Origin: Perkinsus marinus ATCC 50983
Lineage: Eukaryota > Perkinsozoa > Perkinsida > Perkinsidae
NCBI RefSeq assembly: GCF_000006405.1
Contig: NW_003209437.1
Location: forward strand, 40,916 to 104,915
Length of the DNA: 64,000 nt
Direction: 5' to 3'
In this document: positions 36,084-47,858 of the stretch, piece after piece
Position numbering within the stretch: the stretch's first letter is position 1
Layout: every line of letters starts with the position of its first letter
Position numbers and translations under genes: made by a program
Notes under the pieces: generated by a model
The model's database searches: none
Told to the model about the DNA's origin: nothing
Seen by the model: the letters and a program-made list of their open reading frames with translations, nothing else

Positions 36084-37033
36084 ACGACTATGTATTGCAG
36101 TATTAGTGGTGGTGATTATCTGACTTGTGTGATGAATCGTAGCGCCCACCGAGCGCCTAGCGATCCATCCTACGTTACGAAGCTGAGGTCCTATCTGTTG
36201 CAGGTGTTATTTCTAGTATTTGTCGAATGAATTATTTACGGAAGTTACCTCGATATCGCGTCATGTGTCGCTTGCGTTCATGCGCATATCGTCGTAATTC
36301 ACAGTGTGTTCAGTGATAGAACTGCGGATGCAGTGGCACACACACTCCCTGATAGTCTATAAGATTTGAACTCTCATTATTGTCAATACACCCCACATTG
36401 ATCGTAACACCGTTATTGCTGCCAGTTTATAGAAATCACTATGAAGAATTCCAGATAGAGACGTGTTATGTTCGCCTATTCCATGTACCACATTACTATC
36501 ACGGTGTCACTAGTGAGTTGCTGCTCGTGTATGCGCTGCCGAGTCTGGCACGTGAGTAGTGTCGAGGATTATTTTAAGCACCCAGAGATGTTGTGAGTTG
36601 CAGCTACTGAATCGTGGCTCGACTAACAGGCTGTTGGGTTTGAAGTGTCGGTTCAAACCAAGATTCTCTGTTTGATTGTATATGTTGTGTTCGTGGTAGT
36701 AGCGAGGGATATTATCGAGTAAATCACAAAATTTGAACGGTGAGAGATTTCTTCACTCCTCAAGATTTCGCCCACCTTGTAGTTGACAATGTTGTTGTGC
36801 GGCGAAAGGGAATGCTATATTTGTAATAACCACTGTTTTGGCTTTTAACATTCTCATTTTAGTGAGAAGCTGTATCCACAAAGCGTGGAGTGTTTACACT
36901 CGCAACTCAAAAGCTTACATCTTTTGCACCTTCAGAGACCGAGGTAACAACTAACCCATACAGGTGTCATGTCAGTCTGGCGATGTTCACCAATTCATCG
37001 ATAGTGAATCGGCACGAGGTCTACACGAGAGCA
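36084..37033. other. convergent intergenic stretch
   Basis: 3' flanks of LSM14 (+) and the coiled-coil gene (-). No gene supported. Confidence 0.45.
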
Positions 37034-37954
37034 TCACAGCAAAAGCCCAGGGGCCCTGACTGGATGCGCACTCTCGGCGAGAAGAGTTTTGATTCGTGCA
37101 TCTTGGGCCTGGATCTGACTCAGTGGCATAACGTGGCTGCAGTTGAGCATGCCGCGATCCGCACCTGTTGTTTGAGTAAAGAGGCCTCCTGGACATCCTT
37201 CGGGTTATGTCTGGATTTCTCCAGTTCTTCGAGTGCCGTCAAACGATCTGCCAGTCTCTTCTCGGCAGCTGCTAGTCGGCCCTCAAGATCGTTACGGTCT
37301 TCCACAAGCCTGAGCCGGCTCCCATTATACGAGCATTATTGGAGGTTACCTCATATGATCGACCTTTCCATTCGACACCTCGTTCACAAAGCTTCTACTC
37401 TGTTCTCTTGTCTGTGCGATTTCTCTCTCCAACAAAGAGAACTTCCGGGTGGCTTCCTCTTGCAGGGAAGTGAGCTTCTTGTTCAGTTGTGCGAGGTCCA
37501 AACCTGACTCGATGATACGAGTGGGTAGAATAAGCTTGATTACCGCCTAGGCTATCAGTGAGGGACATAACTTGATTTCGATCTTCCCTCTGGGCGCCGA
37601 CAGCTTTTTTCAAATCCTCGTGAATGGTGCGAAGATTTGCATCCAGCTGTTCAGCATCCCTCCCTGATCCACAAAGGGTTGTTTTCGCTGCACATAAGTT
37701 GTTATGAACGTTGATTACGCAAACCTTCCATGCTCGACTTTACCGAATCCGCGTCATCCTGCACCTGAACAAGTACAGCATGTCACCATAGAAAGAGAAA
37801 TAATTGATGCTCGTGAGACTATTTTGGGGTCTTTGGTGCCACGTGTGGAAAAACGGATGCTCACCTGCTTTATACTGGCACTGGTGATACGGTGGGAGAA
37901 AGCTACCAAGCACCCCACTAGCCCAAGGCTGCCGAGTAGCACAAGGATTTTCAT
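37034..37954 (-). CDS. signal-anchored coiled-coil protein, multi-exon
   Basis: The first exon (37865-37954) encodes a 30-residue N-terminus with one hydrophobic helix (MKILVLLGSLGLVGCLVAF), either a signal peptide or a membrane anchor, ending at a GTGAGC donor. Later exons are coiled coil: DANLRTIHEDLKKAVGAQRE, LDLAQLNKKLTSLQEEATRK, DRNDLEGRLAAAEKRLADRL, then IQAQDARIKTLLAE and a stop at 37034-37036. The joins at GGTAAT...TCAG and GTGCGG...GTCAG keep the frame; the join after exon 1 is unresolved. No family recognised. It may act as a membrane-tethering or organising protein. Confidence 0.6.
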
Positions 37955-38251
37955 AGTGACCGCTCGTGTGGAGTTTCCGGGATTCCCCTTCACAGGACGA
38001 TAATAAAACATTCAAAGCAAGCGCTTCAGAGGTGTCCACAAGCATAATTAACAAGGCAAGACCAACGTTTAGAGAGACACGTTAGTAATCGTTTGATAAA
38101 AGTGATACCCTGGAATCTACCAAGTAAGCCTGAGTCGCTGCAGTTCGGATTCACGTGGTTACCCATTGAAATCACTAACATGCACTTCTGGACTGATACC
38201 AGGGCTATGTTCAGCTGAGGGGTGGGCCACCGCTCATGAGGCCTTTCCAAC

Positions 38252-39235
38252 TCATAGTAGGGGCTGGGCCTTCATCAACCAATCCAGCAGCACTTCAGCC
38301 CGCTTTGGAGCCAACTCCATGGGCACCATAACACCTTTTACTTCACGGTTCCTCATCTACCGAGGAATGTGCATCACGTTAGACAGGGAGAGGCGCATGC
38401 GTCGACGACAGTGATAGTTCCGTCAGACTGAACATCTGCCACCATCGATTACGGAGTGAGGACGCGATAAGTGCCTTAGGATTATAGAGGTCTACCACGG
38501 TAACCTATCTAAGCAAAATGACATCGCGCTTCATGTAGCGAATGTGGCTAATCCTACATCGGCCGATACCAGCCGATCCTAGCGCATCGATGGCATCTTT
38601 CATCAGGACATACCATGGCAGTTGAGTTGAATTATTATCTACTGGTCGCCTACCGTGCCATCATGAACAGCCTTTTTCACGGCAGCGACTTTGTCGACTT
38701 CGACATTCGACATTCAAACTGACCCCACCTCGTAACCATCGGGCACAGCTCAGGTCATAGGCTGTCACTGGACCTACACTTCGATCCACCAGAGTGACGA
38801 GAAGATCAACTCATCGTGACGTGGACTCGAAAAGGACTTCTCCATTTTCCACTAGCGCGTAAACCTTCTGAGGGTTGGGACACTGTACTATGAAGTATAC
38901 AGCTTTGGCTTATTGACGCTTCGCGATTCGCGCAGATAAACGCCTAAGATATCACTTGTTCCTCGATACAACCCTGCCTGCTGAAAGGTAAAAGCATCAT
39001 ATCAGTATTTGTCCAATTAAGAGTTGTTCGAAAGAAAAACGCGCACGCCGAAACTCCGTTATGTGGCAATGATGTATGGCGGTGAGGCGTATGAGATGCT
39101 TATACTTTACAGGAGTGGTGCACTAAGTGATGATGAAGAGTCGTCGTTGATGACAAATGCCGCACATATGCCGCCTCGCTTCCGCCTTTCTGTGTGGTTC
39201 TCCATGATGGTGTCAAGGTAAGATTCAATAACGAC
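38252..39235 (-). CDS. unrecognised multi-exon gene (5' end uncertain)
   Basis: Several protein-like segments occur in order on the minus strand: LDTIMENHTERRKRGGICAA, QAGLYRGTSDILGVYLRESR, CPNPQKVYALVENGEVLFES, VEVDKVAAVKKAVHDGT, LPWYVLMKDAIDALGSAGIG, SDGTITVVDAC, and REVKGVMVPMELAPKRAEVL with LLDWLMKAQPLL before a stop at 38252-38254. They are separated by short spacers with GT/AG ends. I do not recognise the family. An additional upstream exon (MAEFFAWEELPHL, near 39360-39420) may belong to it. Confidence 0.45.
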
Positions 39236-39779
39236 TCAGCATGGTGCGGCCCTGGGAATATCGTAAATGCCCATGAACTTCTGTCAGTAAAGAGTCTTAG
39301 ATAACATCTAGTCTCACCTCAATGAGAAGAGCGACTAGTAGCATTTGGACGCCTCCTCGTCATTCGAGGTGAGGGAGTTCCTCCCAAGCAAAAAATTCTG
39401 CCATCTCATAGCACGAGTTCCGTGAATATATAACGGATATTGTTTCTACCGGCACCGTTAGTAATTGAATACGCTCTGCTGACACCGGTGATAAAGGAAT
39501 CACATGCTGACTGAATCGAAATGCATACGAGGGGAGAGCCCTTGCTTCGATCACATTGACAGGTTATATGTGTGGCCGTGGTTATGAGCTAATCTGAGTA
39601 ATTCCTAAACCAGGTTTTGCTCGACGACGTTTGCGAACTCGATGTAGTTTACATGCACTCTTTCTGATGTTCTTGCGTGAGTCAGTGAGCCTCACTGAGT
39701 GAGGGTGATGGGGCGATCTAATAGGGCGGCGGGAGTCGGATTCATTTCAAACAGTGGAGTAGTTGGAGGCCTCCTTTTC
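39236..39779. other. region upstream of XPG/Rad2
   Basis: It contains a possible extra exon of the minus-strand gene (39360-39554) and the divergent promoter of XPG. No other feature seen. Confidence 0.35.
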
Positions 39780-42700
39780 ATGGGAGTTAGCGGCTTATGG
39801 CAGCTAGTCTCTCCCTATGGCCGCCGAGTATCTCTGGATGTTATGGCGAACAAGGCAAGCTGATTCACCGATCTTATAGGAGCTCAACTGGAGTCCGTAG
39901 ATATTGGCCATCGATGCTTCCATCTGGATGTACCATTTCGTCAAAGCCATGCCACCCAATAAGAAGGGGCCTCACATGCTGGGGTTTTTCAGACGTAAAT
40001 GATCGTCGAGCCGTCCTGGAGGGCCATGGCTCGAGCCCTCAGGTTTATGCAAGTTACTGTTCTTGAAGGTCAAGCCTATAATAGTATTCGACGGACCGGC
40101 GCCGAAGTTGAAGAGGGATACAATAGCCAAGCGAGCTAGGGACGCGGAAAAAGCCGAGGCGCGACTGCGACGGACTGCTCAACAACTAGTGAAAAACAGG
40201 TGGATAGCAAATGCACTACACCTCCCTGCTCGTTGACAGCACCTGGTGGTTCCGTATTTGATGTAGGCTTTTGCAGAAGGCAGCATCTAAGGTTCACAAG
40301 GAGAGGCAGGGCGAGAGTAGCGGCTCGTCTCCATCGGCTGAGATTGCTGAGCCGGAGGGTAGTAGCTCATCTCATGTGAGTCTGTAGCTTGTCGTATATC
40401 TCCACCTCAGGTACGGCCGCTGAGGTAGCGGACAGCATATCAGTTTCGTCCAGCAGTGGCAGTGGCTCTTCGTCCGATAGTGAGTGGAGCAGCGCTAGGA
40501 CCTTGAACGGCGTGCCGAGCTCTGAGGAGGAGCGACGTAATGAGCCGAGTCAAAGGAGACGACGATGGAGGTATTCAGCCGAGGGAGTATGTAGTATGAG
40601 TTCGCTTTACTCAGATATAACAAGGCTGTGCCTTCCGCTTTCCGCGGGTTCTTAGCGGAGCGAAGGGGCCTAGATGACATTCAGGTGTCTCAAGAGGCAG
40701 TACGGGAGCTGGAAGTAGTCCGATCGCTTGTGCGATGAGGTGGCGGGTATGTGACGCTGAGTAGGACATGGTTCAAGGCCAGGATGACAACTCCAAGAGC
40801 GGCGGGTACGATCTCGATACAGTAGCTCAACTGCCGACGATGGTCCGTTATAAAGTGCTCTTAGAAGTGAGGGAGAAGGTAGTATGAGGAGGATGGGCCT
40901 AGCAGCAGTGGATTCCATTTGGCTGTGTGTTGTGGTATAGGTCATGAATGATGGCCGTGCGAGGGCGATTCATCACCAGGCAGTCGCTGGGGCCGAAGGC
41001 ATCGCTTTGTAAGTTCAGCAGGGAGGAGGCATGAGGGGTCTGCGTGAACATTTTTGGTTTTTTCTCCCACAGTGCGAGTAATACCGCGCAATTCATGGAG
41101 TTGGTGCGGGTCAATGAGATGATCAGCAAAACCAAGCTGGAGATCGCCAAGGAGGAAGAAGAGCATAGGTTGGCCGCCAAAGGTAATATTGATGATTGCT
41201 GGGCGACTCTGGAGGGATGAAGTATCGTTGGTCAGGAGAGGACGTTTCTGCCAAGGGCATTTATGTACCACCTGAGGCTGTAACCTCTTCGCCGTCACCT
41301 CCTTCGCCTCCTCCGGAATTCGAATGGCGTCAGAAAAGGAAGAAGTCGCGGAGTCAATATATGAATAATCTCGACAACTTGAAGTATGCTTCCACGCAGG
41401 ACGTTGATCTGAAGCAGACGTTGGAGGAGGTTTTGGACGGTAGTCCTACTTGCGAGGAGGAGAAGCGAGATGTGAAAATTGAAGTGAAGATGGAAGTGCC
41501 GAAGGCTGCTGGTGACGGTGCGCTGAGTGATGGCAGTGACTCATCCGATGTCGATTTCGATAACATGTTCGCTGACGAGGAGCCCCAAGGCGTTCGATGC
41601 ATTGACAACAATGTGGGGCCGTCTGGTTCTCATTTGGCCCGTGTTATTTCGGTGAGTGGAAACATCGAGGCTACTCGCAGTCCGATGGGGAGGAGGATAG
41701 GGAAGTTGAAGATAAACCTCAAGAGGAAGAGGGCACCAGATGGAATACCAAGCTCTCCCGAAAATGGCAGTCGAGGCGTACCTGTTCTGATATCTGCAAA
41801 TGATGGTATAGGGAATGTCACGATGGAAGTTGGTGACGAGACTGTAGCTTCGGGGAAAAGTGATGGTGACAAAACAATGCTCGTTGGAGGTCCTGGTGAA
41901 TCCCGCGGAAGCGATGGAATAGACTCTAGCGTCGTGCTAGAGTATCAGGATAATGGGAGAAGGGAGGCTAATGCCACGGCAAGGACCGAGCCTGTCGACA
42001 GCTCAGCTGAGGTGAGTGATTGTGGGATATTTGGCGGCCAGTGACGGTCAGGCGTTTTTCAGTTGCCAGTGACGATGGGTGTCCCTGAATCAGATGACAT
42101 TCCGCAAGCTGTCGAGTTTCTGTCGCCCACAGATGAACCGCTGATCGAGAGTTCCTCGTTGAGTCGGTCGCGGTCCGCGTCGGTTTCAGCGCCATCAGTG
42201 GCCAGCATCACAGAGCAGTCGGTGCTCATATCGGATACTCACGAGCCTGATGGATACTCACCAGCGGCTGAGGAGGAGTTGGGAGCTGGAGTGGAAAGCC
42301 TGCGACGGGAGGGACCAATGCCCATGTCGGCAGTTGAAAGTAAAGTGCTGGAGCATGTGGAGCCGTCACCAAGTAGCGAAGCTGTCGAGGAAGCATCTGG
42401 AACTGCTTGGTTCCCGAAGCCACGGACTGGTCAACCGATACCAGTAGAGAAGGTGGCTAGGGAGGAGTCATCTGAAGCTAGGGCTGCCTTGGATGAGCTG
42501 GATGACGTCGATATAGATGCTCTGGTGGAGATTGAACGGAAGATGATTGATATTGAAGGAATGCCGAAGCCGAGGTATAGAGGGCGGAAGGAAGGGGGCC
42601 AGGTCGGTGCTGCGGTCGCACAGTGTGTCCTTTGAACGGTGTGCAGGTCCCGTTGTCGGCTCTTGATGATCTACAGAGCAAGTTGAGGGTCGAGGAGAAA

Positions 42701-43947
42701 CTACTAGAGGATAACGTTAACAAACTCGCGAAGCAACAAACTGAGGTAAGTGCCTCTTCCTGCCCTAGGAAAACGGGGCTTTTCTTCAGGTAGATTTCAG
42801 AGCGCTAAAAGAGGACATTCAGCTTCTGTTGACAGCCTTCGGCATCCCTTGGGTGGATGCTCCTTGTGAGGCCGAGGCGCAGTGTGTGGCGTTGGTCCGT
42901 AATGTGAGGAGAGGAGAGCAGCGGGATGACTTGGCAATGATGGATTTTCAGGGCCTGGCAGATGGTGTGATATCTGATGATAGCGATACATTGATGTACG
43001 GTGCGGAAGTGGTGCTCCGGAGACTGTACTTTGACGCGATGTACGTGGAAATGTATAGTAGCAGCAGGATGCCCGACAGGCTCAGGGACCACGACGCGAT
43101 GGTAGGTCATATTGCCAGTGGCATCAGCAATGGAGCATAGAGGTTTAGGTTTCATTGGCGATGCTACTAGGCTGTGATTACACTCCTGGAGTGCTTGGAA
43201 TTGGCGCGGTGAATGCCCTGGAGATCATACAGGCTGGATATGTGGGCATGGAGAGGTGAGGAATGTGATGTGATTGCCGCTGGAGGAAAGCAAAATTCAG
43301 GTTGCTGCAGCTTCGTATTTGGGCATCAGCATTGGTGTCGGAGGATCCGAAGGAGATCGAGGCGCCGGTGGCAGGCGAGGAAAGTGTCGATTCTCTGCAA
43401 CTTCGGCAGTTCAAGAGAGACCATGGCGGTTACAGGTCCACGTGGACATTCCCGAAGGACTTTCCTCGACAAGATGTGACGCGCTGAGTCTCTGGCGTTC
43501 GATCATGTGTTATTTGCGGCAGGTTTGGGATGCTCTGAGCAATCCAGTGGTGGACGACAGCAAGGAGCCCTTTTCATGGGCGGAACCGGATGTCTTGGAA
43601 ATCGAGAGTCTTATGAGCAGATACACTGACATGACGCAGGAATCGGTAGGCATTTGAATTCATAGATTGGTTGGGGATCGTTTCGGTCACGTCAGGTTGA
43701 CCAGTTGCTGAGGCCAGTATTGGAGAAGGAGAAGTCAACGATGATACAGAGGCGGATAACAGACTACTTCGCGCCGAAGTTTGACCGTGGGCGCGTTGTC
43801 GATGTGCACAGCAAGCGTATGCAGCGGGCCGTGAAAGGGCTCGCTAGGCAAGGGTCTACGATGCGGAAGGCTGCTTCTACACCGGTTGAACTCGGCGATA
43901 GCGACGATAGTGACGATGCCTCAATGTCCCCACATCAAGCCACTTGA
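39780..43947 (+). CDS. XPG/Rad2-type structure-specific endonuclease, multi-exon
   Basis: Nucleotide-excision-repair nuclease that cuts 3' of lesions. The N-region MGVSGLWQLVSPYGRRVSLD starts the protein. Exon 1 (39780-39854) joins exon 2 (39901-39994) through a GC-AG intron to give LAIDASIWMYHF. Next come GFFRR, LCKLLFLKVKPIIVFDG and KLKRDTIAKRARDA. A long acidic, Ser-rich spacer (40280-42650) is typical of XPG rather than FEN1. The I-region is FGIPWVDAPCEAEAQCV with DGVISDDSDTLMYGA (42830-43010), then MLLGCDYTPGVLGIGAV. All expected catalytic acids (IDAS, VFDG, EAEAQ, DDSD, GCDY) are present. The C-terminus has a PCNA-binding motif QRRITDYF (from 43747) and a basic-acidic tail. There are at least ten exons; some spacer joins are approximate. 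Confidence 0.92.
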
Positions 43948-44374
43948 TGTACCGTGAACGTAAATAGAGTTCGTTAAGGAGAAGGGCTCCACTAGATCGC
44001 GGGGACGAAACAGTCACTTTGCTGAATTAGGGCGAGCGAGATTAACATTTCTCACTGTAAAGTTGACGTTGAGTTTTTTCGCAAGATTGCAAGAGTTGAT
44101 AAGATCTCGCCATTCAGATCGAATGTCGAAGATTCCTTAGCCTATGCCTCGTTCGGGGCCACTCTGTGATGATATCAGTGGTTGAGCTTACCCGCTGCCT
44201 TCCCACTTTTTACGTTTTCCTTCTGCTACGTGTAACCACACCTACGTATTTGCTGTGTTGAATCCCTCACCAGGGGGCGCCCATTAGGTTTCGGGTATTT
44301 GTCGCTATGTGACTTGAGCGCCCAGCTAGTTGAGATGTGACTCCTTCAGTGTACGCTCGCGGACATCCTCATAA
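43948..44374. other. intergenic stretch
   Basis: No gene or repeat seen. Confidence 0.45.
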
Positions 44375-45099
44375 ATGTCGTCGCTTCTGCGTAGCTGCCC
44401 ACGTGGGGTCCCACGTCACGTGCAGAGGATCGGCTACATCTCCACCAGCGAGACCCTGAACCAAAAAATCCTTCGTTGGCTTGATGTTACGGGAATGCTC
44501 ACAAGGTAGGGTCGTAGGAGCTTGCAACTGCGTTGTCACTGCCTTTCTCTTCAGGTGGCACTCACGTCGCGAGTTCATCCTTGATATGGATCCCTATTTC
44601 CGTAAGAATTCTGGTATGTGGACTGAGTGGGAGAGAAAGAGTAGGCTCGACAATAGGCCCCTTGCGGTAGCGTAAGTGCTTCGTGTCAGCTTTGCTCTTC
44701 CTCTTCTACTGCTGCACCCTCGCCACGCCTTATTCGGCCTACCTGGATCTGCAAGAGGTACGGTATTTGCCGGGACTTGTTCTCTGACATAATCATCGAT
44801 TATCTGCCTCTCAGTTGAAGCACCAGGGCACTAAGCCGCCGAGGCCAGTGTCATTGGAGTCGCGCTTCATGAATCAGAGACGCTACGACTTCACTTGGAT
44901 GCATCCCCAGGATAAATTGTGAGCGCAGTTTGCGAAGGTTTTTCAGTTGTTACGTACTCTTGTCAGCTGCTCCGAATGCCGCCCTGTTGAACTGGAGTGT
45001 AAGAAGATGTGCTTCGATCGCTACAGATCGATGGACTACCGCATGTACGGCTTCCAGAGGCCTCGTATCCAGACCTACTACTCCTTTTCTACTTGGTGA
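44375..45099 (+). CDS. small putative mitochondrial membrane protein, multi-exon
   Basis: Exon 1 (44375-44505) encodes a presequence-like start (MSSLLRSCPRGVPRHVQRIG). Exon 2 begins at 44555 (WHSRREFILDMDPYFRKNSG, then MWTEWERKSRLDNRPLA). A third exon carries a hydrophobic helix (LLFLFYCCTLATPYSAYLD). Exons 4-5 read RRYDFTWMHPQDKL and CSECRPVELECKKMCFDRYR with the C-terminus IQTYYSFSTW. Size, one TM helix and many Trp/Tyr/Arg residues resemble accessory subunits of alveolate respiratory complexes, but I cannot name it. The Cys pattern (C-x2-C-x6-C-x3-C) is not a CHCH pair. The exon 2/3 join is not resolved. Confidence 0.5.
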
Positions 45100-45460
45100 G
45101 TGAGACTACCTTCGATGAGGTGCCGTTACTCCGGGTCTAGGTAAGTGTTGATCTCGTATTGGTGCTTATAAGACTTCCCGTACACTTCTGGCTGGGTGCC
45201 TGGAGACATGTTATTGCTCATGCTTAAATAGTAATGGTTATTTGCCCAGTTGTTGGAGGCGCTACGGCACTCCACTCCTGGTCAAGGCTGAGTCCTTATT
45301 GTGATGGTATCATTTCATTTGGTCTTTGCAGCCCGTCTAGGCTTGATCGTAGGCTATTTTGTTAACTTGCAGCGCAGTGTTGGGCAACTACTATGGGGCC
45401 TCGGTAGATTCGAGTGTATTACAGTATTGTGCTTTATTTTTCTGAAGCCCCCTGAGGGAT
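45100..45460. other. intergenic stretch
   Basis: No feature supported. It holds the promoter of the next gene. Confidence 0.4.
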
Positions 45461-46980
45461 ATGTTCTCGTTTCTATCCAAGCTGACAACTGACTCGCCGA
45501 AGAAAGAGGCGGCTGAGGAATCCACCGTCGCAGTCGCCGAAGAGGTGGGACTAACGACTGATGAATCATGGGAATGTTTGTTTCAGGTAACCGATACAGG
45601 AGTGGAGGTTACTAGTGTTACGGTTACTAAAGTTGAGGAAGAGCCCAAGGGAACGTCTGAGACCAATGCAGCAACTGGCAGTGATGAGGCCGCAGTGGCT
45701 AAGAAGGAGGATGCTGCGCGGTCCACTAGTGAAGGGAAAGATGAGGAGAAGAAGTCTGCTGAAAGTGGAGTCCCTGAGGTGTCCCAACCTAAGGTCACTT
45801 CAACAATTACAACTGAGATGGGAACTCCTGAAGCGACAAAGACTAGTACTACGCCGACTGAGGTTGAGAAGGAAGAGGCGAGTGCTTCGAAAGGAAGTGT
45901 GACCGAGAAGTCACCTAAGGAGACACCCAAGAGTACCAGTGGGAATAAGAAGAACAAGGGGAAGAAGAGCGTTGAGAACAGCCCGAGTATGTCATTGATG
46001 GTCGTGATGGTCGTTGAGGTAGTATTGTGTAGGTAAGAACGGCGAAGATCTGGAGAAGGAGAATGAGGAGCTGAAGAAGAGGATATCTGATCTCACGAAG
46101 AGGTAGTATGTCGCAATGTTAGTGGTAGCGAGGTTCAATCGTAATGTGCCAGGTATGAAGAGCAACACTCGGAGTTTGCCCAGAAGAGGTCGGAGCAGAA
46201 GCAACTCGTCAGTGTTATCACACAGCTTTACCAGTTGACTATGGTGAGCGATAGGAGTGTATTTACTTGGAGTGAGCACGGAGGCGCCTCAGGGTATTGA
46301 TTCTAACACGCCTACGACCGATTCTCCCAAGCAGCGTAACAGTTCCTCCCCGAAAACTCAGTCGAGCTCCACTGATAAGAAGGGTCGCAAGACCCAACGG
46401 AGGTGAGGTTGACTGAAGTTTGCGATATGTTTCCTGGTGATTGGCTATTACGTATGTTCTTACATGTTCAGCCCTGGAAGTGCTGGTCCTAGCTCCTCGG
46501 TCCTCACTAAGGGCGACAAGGCAGCTGTATCACCTTCCTCTAATGCTACCGATAAGAAGTCTGCGGCGTCAACATATCGTCGCTCTCAGGAGCAAAGTCT
46601 GCAACAACTGATTGCCGAGGTAAGAACATCAGCTTATGGAGGAAGTTCCGAGTGGTGGTGTGTAGGCTAAGGCTCGTCAAGCACAGTTGAAGAACAAGAG
46701 GAAGAGTGAAAGCAGTGGTGAGCGCAGTGGCATTTCTCAGGATAGCTTATCCACGATGCTGGTTTAGTTGTCGCGTCTGGCCCCAACCCTGAGTCCGTCC
46801 GCGAGCAGCTTCGAGTGGCTACTACTAAGAAGGAAGTTGAGGATGCTATCAACGATGTAACGCATAACGATGCGAAAAACGTTGGGACTAATTTCACTTA
46901 AATCGCTTCAGGCGAAGAAGCTGAATATGACCTACGAATTGTCCCTCGGTGAGAAAAAGCTCAACGCCTTGACAGCGTAA
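45461..46980 (+). CDS. acidic Glu/Lys/Ser/Thr-rich coiled-coil protein, multi-exon
   Basis: Starts MFSFLSKLTTDSPKKEAAEE. The first exon encodes about 170 residues of low-complexity Glu/Lys/Thr/Ser with a basic end (GNKKNKGKKSVENSP). Following exons, each with GT-AG ends, read GEDLEKENEELKKRISDLTK, EEHSEFAQKRSEQKQLVSVI, a Ser/Lys-rich part, SQEQSLQQLIAE, and ESVREQLRVATTKKEVEDAI, ending KKLNMTYELSLGEKK with a stop at 46978-46980. The final stop overlaps a GTAAGG that could instead be a donor. No known family. It is probably a structural or scaffold protein. Confidence 0.5.
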
Positions 46981-47246
46981 GGAGAGCAGTTTCAAAGCAC
47001 GCGGATGTCGGAGTGTCTCAGATGAATAGTTTCACCTCAACATCGAGAGCTACATTAATGACCATTGCTAGGGCAGGCATCTTTCTACTGTGAGACTGAG
47101 CGGTGCTGTCGGCACCCGTGCTTGTGCTTGGCAACTCTGTCGTTTGATCGCTAACAAGTGCAGTGCATTGTTTCTATGTGTGCCCGTGACGATGTATCGC
47201 GTTGCTGATGGAAGTGGGCGTTTTGTGATCGGCAGTATAAGTAAAC
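46981..47246. other. short intergenic stretch
   Basis: No feature seen. Confidence 0.4.
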
Positions 47247-47841
47247 ATGGAGCCTTCGGGAGTTGAAGCCACTGGGGAACGCATCTTTTGCCCCGAGCAA
47301 ATACAGATACCGCAACAGCTACACGAAGTAAGACTACGACGAACCGATTCTAGGATGGTTGTTTTTGTTCGTTTGGCATGATTGTCTTTGGATCAGGTGC
47401 TGAAGTACCTGACGAAAGAAGTAGTGTACCGGTTGGCGAGCCTGGGATGTGTGACGTAGTGTAGGTGATTCGTTGTAATCCTGTGGGAGTGGACAAAGTG
47501 TCTAATGAAGAAGCTCAAGCCCGAATATACAAGTTCGCTATCAAGTTGTGTGAGCAAAAAGTAAGATTGTTGTCGTGGTTTTACCGTCATCGTGTGGGCC
47601 GCGTGGGAGTAAAAGTGCTTGTTCAGCTGGAGGCTCTCAACGGGAACACAGCTCTGAGTGATTCTAAGGTAGAGGGACAATGAGCATGCTGCTGTTAGTG
47701 ATTGTGGTTAGCAACGACTTTGAGTGTTGCGTTGCATTGGATGGAGTTGGGACGTTTCACATTCGAAAGTCGTACGGCCTTAGTCGTTCGCGCCACAGAA
47801 AGGACGTGTGCTTCAATCATCTCGCCGAAGGGAAGAAGTGA
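47247..47841 (+). CDS. small RIIa-dimerisation-domain protein (ropporin/PKA-RII-like)
   Basis: Exons 47247-47327, 47397-47420, 47465-47560 and 47627-47668, then a last exon ending at a stop near 47841. After the N-terminal CPEQIQIPQQLHE the join gives VLKYLTKE then VIRCNPVG. This matches the I...L...LK.YTKEVIR.NP signature of RIIa domains, which dimerise and dock to AKAP-type helices in PKA regulatory subunits and in flagellar radial-spoke proteins. No cyclic-nucleotide-binding domain is visible, so a ropporin/SP17-like flagellar role is more likely than a kinase subunit. The tail is basic (RKSYGLSRSRHRKDVCFNH). The last exon's acceptor is tentative. The 24-nt second exon is a micro-exon. Confidence 0.62.
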
Positions 47842-47858
47842 TAAGTTCATCGATCTGT

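Noticed and set aside
35430-36149. Long minus-strand frames opposite LSM14
   Set aside because: They are antisense shadows of the Gly/Arg-rich LSM14 exon.
45583-45957. Minus-strand hydrophobic 124-codon frame
   Set aside because: Antisense of the Glu/Lys/Thr-rich exon; reversed acidic codons produce a false hydrophobic protein.
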